Shown piece after piece: positions 60,431 to 64,000 of a DNA stretch of 64,000 nt. The DNA is taken from contig NZ_VWSH01000001.1 in assembly GCF_008629695.1 (NCBI RefSeq), forward strand, positions 337,990-401,989, given 5' to 3'. Source of the stretch: Taibaiella lutea. Lineage in GTDB: Bacteria > Bacteroidota > Bacteroidia > Chitinophagales > Chitinophagaceae. Under the pieces are notes generated by a model, which worked only from the letters and a program-made list of their open reading frames with translations, was not told where the DNA came from and did no database searches. Within the stretch, counting starts at the first letter, position 1; every line of letters begins with the position of its first letter. Both the position numbers and the translations under genes were made by a program.

Positions 60431-62100
60431 CTGTTACTACTCATTTTTGCACATTCTTTTATCTTATCTTCTATTGCTTCCCGTTCCTTTACTGTTGCAA
60501 TTTCTTTTGTAAGTGCAATACGATAATTTTCAATAGCGGCTTTATAATTTTTATGTGCTTTATAATAATCGCCTGTTAACCTGTAAGCATCGTAGTACTG
60601 CGGATCATTCTGAACGAAATTATTGACATTAATATTCAGTTTATCCATCCAGTCCATTTTTGTCTGCCGGAACAATAAAAACTTACGATAAACATCCGAT
60701 TGAAGAAACGTGTCAGGCGCTATATTCAGATTTTCGTCAGCAATTTCAACATCCTGATGCAGACCATTCATGGCAAATATTTTCCGTAAATCGTAACAAA
60801 CATATGCACCCATTTGCCAGGGCGAAGTGCTTACCCACATTCGCAAACTGTCCGGCATGAATATTACAGAATGGTGTGCCACAAACTGGTTAACAGCTTT
60901 TTCATTTCCTACTCCGATATCTGCTCCACCCAATCCCTTATAATCCCTGAGAATATTGGCAACTTTCTGCGGGGTCAATGGATAATTTTGTTGCAACAGT
61001 TCCTGTGTACGCTGGAACCTGTATACAGAAGCGCTTCCTGCCATTTGTTCTTCGTTCAGCTTCTGTGTTTTAAACAAATCGCTCTGATAATGATTGGCAC
61101 ATTCAATATTGTCTTTATTCGGGTCATAAACCGCCAAAGTATCGGGCGTCTTTTCTATGATAACAGATTTATGGTCTGCAGCGGAAGCAACCAGAAAACT
61201 CTCACTGACAAACATTTTCCTTTTATGTGCAATAGCTACAGCTTCCTTAATATTTCCGGCATATTGCAACACTTCTCTTGCTACCAGCGAAACAGGTGTT
61301 GCCGCTCCTGTGGGAATAGATGACCTTGCTGCATTAATGGTTACAGACAGGCCTTTATCATTCATACCTGAAACGACTCCGATAAAACCGCCCCATGTCA
61401 CGAAAGCAAACTTATGACCCATTGAAGGCGCTACAAAAGAGACAATCTTATTCTTTGCAAATTCATCGCCTACCCAGAAATCAAAATTACGGCCTACAAT
61501 CAAAGCACCGTTTTCAGTCTTCGTGTCCCAGGCGCTGAAAGACGTACAACCTACCAACATAAGATTTTGTAAAGCATGACCGATATCGTGCGCCGCATGG
61601 TAATTCAACTGACGGGAATAATTAGTACCAATCCACTGAAAACTATCGGAAGCTGCCAATGAAATACCATAAATCTCCTCTTTATACTCCTCTGTAACAT
61701 GTGCCGGCAAATCACGGTTCATGAAGCCGACAATGTATTTCAGGAATTTGAGGTAAGAAGAAGAAGGAATCATTTTCTTTATCTGGTGCGTAAAAGCTTC
61801 TTCCTGAGAAACCACTAACTCCTTAGATAATTTCCCGTTTATAACACCCCGTTCAAAAGGCGTACCGGAGGTGTACATTTCGTACAAACCGTATTTATTT
61901 TTACGTAACCAATTATTGCCTATGGTAAATGCAGTGCTGTCTATATTCCGGCGTTGCAATTGTTCGGCACTCCTGTCTGAAACAACAGGCGGCTTTGCAT
62001 CTGAAACTTTCCAGACATAAAAACAGAAAATGAGAACGGTTATAAGAATAATGCCTATAAACCAGGCAAAAAATCTGAGTATTTTCTTAAGAATGCGCAT
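60424..62100 (-). CDS. C45-family autoproteolytic acyltransferase/hydrolase
   Basis: 558 residues from the ATG at 62100 (MRILKKILRFF); an N-terminal helix anchors it in the membrane. The Ntn-hydrolase motif GCTSFSAWDTKTENGALIVGRNFDFWVGDEF near residue 182 provides the autocatalytic Cys nucleophile, as in acyl-coenzyme A:6-aminopenicillanic acid acyltransferase and related amide hydrolases. GGFIGVVSGMNDKGLSVTINA follows. TPR-like helices (YDAYRLTGDYYKAHKNYKAAIENYRIAL) close the protein. A -7 box ends seven bases before the ATG, so the mRNA would be almost leaderless. Substrate unknown, probably a periplasmic amide. Confidence 0.87.
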   Translation of the reverse strand: MRILKKILRFFAWFIGIILITVLIFCFYVWKVSDAKPPVVSDRSAEQLQRRNIDSTAFTIGNNWLRKNKYGLYEMYTSGTPFERGVINGKLSKELVVSQEEAFTHQIKKMIPSSSYLKFLKYIVGFMNRDLPAHVTEEYKEEIYGISLAASDSFQWIGTNYSRQLNYHAAHDIGHALQNLMLVGCTSFSAWDTKTENGALIVGRNFDFWVGDEFAKNKIVSFVAPSMGHKFAFVTWGGFIGVVSGMNDKGLSVTINAARSSIPTGAATPVSLVAREVLQYAGNIKEAVAIAHKRKMFVSESFLVASAADHKSVIIEKTPDTLAVYDPNKDNIECANHYQSDLFKTQKLNEEQMAGSASVYRFQRTQELLQQNYPLTPQKVANILRDYKGLGGADIGVGNEKAVNQFVAHHSVIFMPDSLRMWVSTSPWQMGAYVCYDLRKIFAMNGLHQDVEIADENLNIAPDTFLQSDVYRKFLLFRQTKMDWMDKLNINVNNFVQNDPQYYDAYRLTGDYYKAHKNYKAAIENYRIALTKEIATVKEREAIEDKIKECAKMSSNRK

Positions 62101-62106
62101 GTGCGG

Positions 62107-62114
62107 CAAAGATA
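62107..62114 (-). promoter_or_regulatory. -7 element of the C45 gene, abutting the ATG
   Basis: The minus strand reads TATCTTTG, with the ATG seven bases after its end. The transcript would start within a few bases of the ATG. Confidence 0.4.
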
Positions 62115-62224
62115 GGAAGCATGGAGGTAATTAAATGGTTAAATGGGTGGATTGGTGTATGGCCGGATGATTGAAAAAACTGCTGAACTAAAAGTTGCTG
62201 TTATGGTGCCGGTCCCCAGCTTTT

Positions 62225-62262
62225 AAGATTTGTCAACTTTTGAAAGTTGACAATCTCTTTTT
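62225..62262 (-). terminator. Hairpin with CAACTTTT core (copy 5)
   Basis: AGATTTGTCAACTT and AAGTTGACAATCT form a stem followed by TCTTTTTT on the plus strand; the pair lies in the space between frr and the C45 gene. Confidence 0.65.
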
Positions 62263-62273
62263 TACATCTGTAC

Positions 62274-62303
62274 AAAAAAGCCGCGCAAAATTGCGCGGCT
62301 CTA
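62274..62303 (-). terminator. Terminator of frr
   Basis: AGCCGCGCAA and TTGCGCGGCT form a GC-rich stem. On the minus strand it is followed by TTTTTTG. Confidence 0.85.
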
Positions 62304-62320
62304 CAATATTTTAATAAAAA

Positions 62321-62884
62321 TCAGATAGTCATGATTTCTTTCTCTTTGTCTTTGCAATGTTGGTCAACAGCAGCTATATTCTTGTCCGTAATACCCTGAA
62401 TGCGTGTTTCCGCATCTTTTGCTTCATCTTCGCTCAAACCGTCTTTCTGTAGTTTCTTCACTTGTTCAATCATATCACGACGGATATTTCTCAATGCAAT
62501 TTTGCCTTGCTCACCCTCAGCATTTACTCTTTTCACCAATTCCTTACGACGTTCTTCCGTTAATGGCGGTAAAAACAACCGAATCATGATACCATCATTC
62601 TGCGGTGTAACACCCAGATTAGCTTGCATGATAGACCTTTCTATAGGCTGGATCATGCTTTTTTCCCAGGGCTGTAAAGTCAGTGTACGCGCATCGGCTA
62701 CCGTTACGTTTGCAACCTGGTTTAAAGGCGTCGGAGAGCCATAATAGTCAACCATCAAACCTTCCAGCATTTGCGGGTTTGCTTTCCCCGCTCTTACTTT
62801 CTGTAATTCGCCTTCCAAGTGAACAATGGCTTTGTTCATTAAATCACTTGTATTATGAATAATATTATCTACTTGTTCAGACAT
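62321..62884 (-). CDS. frr: Ribosome recycling factor
   Basis: 187 residues, normal length. The three-helix bundle includes the start DNIIHNTSDLMNKAIVHLEGELQKVRAGKANPQMLEGL and the conserved MVDYYGSPTPLNQVANV loop, and later MIRLFLPPLTEERRKELVKRV. With EF-G it splits the ribosome after termination. It has its own promoter (62910-62941) and terminator. Confidence 0.97.
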   Translation of the reverse strand: MSEQVDNIIHNTSDLMNKAIVHLEGELQKVRAGKANPQMLEGLMVDYYGSPTPLNQVANVTVADARTLTLQPWEKSMIQPIERSIMQANLGVTPQNDGIMIRLFLPPLTEERRKELVKRVNAEGEQGKIALRNIRRDMIEQVKKLQKDGLSEDEAKDAETRIQGITDKNIAAVDQHCKDKEKEIMTI

Positions 62885-62909
62885 AATTTAATGTGTTTTT
62901 CAAGGGTAG

Positions 62910-62941
62910 CAAAAGTAACAAACAGGAATTCAAATGCCAAA
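62910..62941 (-). promoter_or_regulatory. Housekeeping promoter of frr
   Basis: On the minus strand TTTG and TACTTTTG are 20 bases apart, about 25 bases upstream of the ATG. Confidence 0.6.
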
Positions 62942-62971
62942 TTTTAGATTTGAGATGTTAGTGTCCGGGAT

Positions 62972-63829
62972 TCAGGATTTCCAAGCCATCAGCATCCGGT
63001 CATTTTCCTGCATGTCCTTTCTTAATGTTGTATGCCAGTTCCTGCTATTGTAAAAAGACTGCGTTTCCTTTGCAAAATCCCGGTGTAATTCCATGAAAAG
63101 AACGCCGCTCTGATGCATTTTTTCCTGGGCGAAACCTTCAATGGCTTTATAAAATTGCTGTGCATCATTATTTGTCACGAATAAAGCCTGATGCGGTTCA
63201 TATTGCAAAACATTCGGCAAAATAGTTTCTTTTTCCTGTAAAGTAATATAAGGAGGGTTACTCACTATAACATCAAATTCAGGGAGCAAGCCCCATGTTG
63301 CCTTGTCTAAAATATCGTTTTGCCTCCAGTCAATCTCCAGTCCGGTATCATTGGCATTCTTTTTAGCGATGTTCAATGCCCCTTCAGCAATATCAATAGC
63401 GGTTACTTTTGATTCCGGAATATGCTTTTTCAATGCCAGTGCGATGCAACCGCTACCTGTTCCGATATCTAAAATAGCAGGCTCTGTTATGTTTTGCGAT
63501 TGACAATATTTAATAATCCAGTCTACCAATTCTTCGGTTTCCGGCCTTGGAACCAAAACATTTTCATCCACAAACAATTTCATATCCATAAAATAACATT
63601 CGCCCAAAACATATTGCACAGGCCGGTGTTGCAGCAATTCATTGATATAACCCTCCAGTTCCGCTTGCTGCAAATCCGTCAGTTCCTGCTTTGCATTCAT
63701 TTTTTGTATCAGTCTGGTAAAGCCTGTAAGCGATTCCAAAACCCATACGGTTATGTTTTCTGCTTCTGAAACATCATATATTGTCTGTAATCTTTCGGTT
63801 AAATATTGATGCGCATCCTGAATTGTCAT
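62972..63829 (-). CDS. prmC: Release factor glutamine methyltransferase
   Basis: 285 residues. The N-terminal helical domain binds the release factor. The SAM-binding loop ILDIGTGSGCIALALKK near residue 120 and the catalytic NPPY motif VSNPPYITL near residue 189 are intact. The enzyme methylates the GGQ glutamine of RF1 and RF2. It lies 87 bases upstream of frr on the same strand, though frr has its own promoter. A -7 box abuts its ATG. Confidence 0.95.
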   Translation of the reverse strand: MTIQDAHQYLTERLQTIYDVSEAENITVWVLESLTGFTRLIQKMNAKQELTDLQQAELEGYINELLQHRPVQYVLGECYFMDMKLFVDENVLVPRPETEELVDWIIKYCQSQNITEPAILDIGTGSGCIALALKKHIPESKVTAIDIAEGALNIAKKNANDTGLEIDWRQNDILDKATWGLLPEFDVIVSNPPYITLQEKETILPNVLQYEPHQALFVTNNDAQQFYKAIEGFAQEKMHQSGVLFMELHRDFAKETQSFYNSRNWHTTLRKDMQENDRMLMAWKS

Positions 63830-63833
63830 GCGG

Positions 63834-63841
63834 CAAAAATA
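63834..63841 (-). promoter_or_regulatory. -7 element of prmC, abutting the ATG
   Basis: The minus strand reads TATTTTTG, four bases before the ATG at 63829, so the mRNA would be nearly leaderless. Confidence 0.4.
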
Positions 63842-63868
63842 GATTTTAAACAGAAAATATTATCCATA

Positions 63869-63970
63869 AAACCTTATAGGTTTTTGAAACCTATAAGGTT
63901 TAGGAGTTGAAACCTATAAGGTTTAGGAGTTGAAACCTATAAGGTTAAGTTTTGAAACCTGTAAGGTTTA
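63869..63970. repeat. Tandem ACCTATAAGGT repeats
   Basis: A palindromic AAACCTTATAGGTTT opens the run, followed by three copies of a 22-23-base unit starting TGAAACCTATAAGGTT and a partial fourth with CCTGTAAGG. Units 1 and 2 (63885-63907 and 63908-63930) are identical. Each contains arms AAACCT and AGGTTT around ATA. The repeat lies at the 5' side of prmC and may extend beyond the window. Confidence 0.85.
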
Positions 63971-64000
63971 CCGCAGAAATAATTCAAAATGGCTTTTATT

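Noticed and set aside
60343-60579. A 78-codon plus-strand frame overlapping the end of the C45 gene
   Set aside because: It is a Phe/Cys-rich shadow of the minus-strand gene and contains the sigma-54 site and terminator hairpin, which fit a non-coding RNA better.

Overview
The window is chromosomal DNA from a Bacteroidota bacterium, most likely of the Chitinophagaceae or a close relative. The evidence is a MurF-alanine racemase fusion, a short primary sigma factor of about 285 residues, many promoters of the form TTTG-N(18-21)-TAnnTTTG with almost no Shine-Dalgarno sequences, PorT/OmpW-type barrels, many lipoproteins, and moderately AT-rich DNA with dense intrinsic terminators. No prophage, insertion sequence, CRISPR array or rRNA operon was seen. 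One tRNA (Arg, CCT) is present.

Layout. 1-4.3 kb: two paralogous small membrane proteins (the first cut by the window edge), a degenerate receiver-like protein, pirin, a DEAD-box helicase and a lipoprotein. 4.3-8.1 kb: an L,D-transpeptidase, a long flotillin-like SPFH protein, a gene remnant and a small ORF. 8.1-11.4 kb: a candidate small RNA, an APC permease, a membrane protein and a metallo-beta-lactamase-fold hydrolase. 11.5-22.7 kb: PurM, MurF-Alr, a PQQ-like propeller, a MaoC hydratase, an aspartyl protease with PDZ, an oxidoreductase plus sugar-transferase pair, and an acyl-CoA dehydrogenase. 23-34.2 kb: the primary sigma factor, an SGNH-like protein, a cluster of small enzymes, AhcY with a divergent Lrp regulator, an AraC/NmrA pair, a second SPFH gene with a broken start, an amine oxidase and a 51-residue basic protein. 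34.3-34.7 kb: a striking array of eighteen 21-bp repeats. 34.8-43.3 kb: outer-membrane proteins (one frameshifted, one of about 1175 residues, two tandem paralogues), a cupin, an AlkA-type glycosylase and a GT32 glycosyltransferase. 43.6-52.6 kb: SucA, a P-domain/lysyl-oxidase protein, a GH1 glycosidase, tRNA-Arg, a second L,D-transpeptidase, a GNAT and an SRPBCC protein. 52.7-64 kb: a BlaI/M56 regulatory pair with clear operators, three membrane proteins, a TMTC-like TPR protein, an arginase-fold protein, a C45 hydrolase, ribosome recycling factor and PrmC.

Common threads are cell-envelope construction and monitoring (MurF-Alr, two L,D-transpeptidases, BlaI/M56, barrels, glycosyltransferases) and core housekeeping (PurM, SigA, SucA, AhcY, Frr, PrmC). 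Most genes are monocistronic or in pairs, each closed by its own hairpin terminator.

The least explained signals are non-coding: two related short RNA genes (minus strand near 8.3 kb with a housekeeping promoter; plus strand near 60.4 kb behind a near-consensus sigma-54 promoter), the helix-phased 21-bp array, and a dispersed family of hairpins sharing a CAACTTTT/AAAAGTTG core. Two genes (34.8-36.0 kb and 31.6-32.5 kb) carry single-base frameshifts that could be real or sequencing errors.
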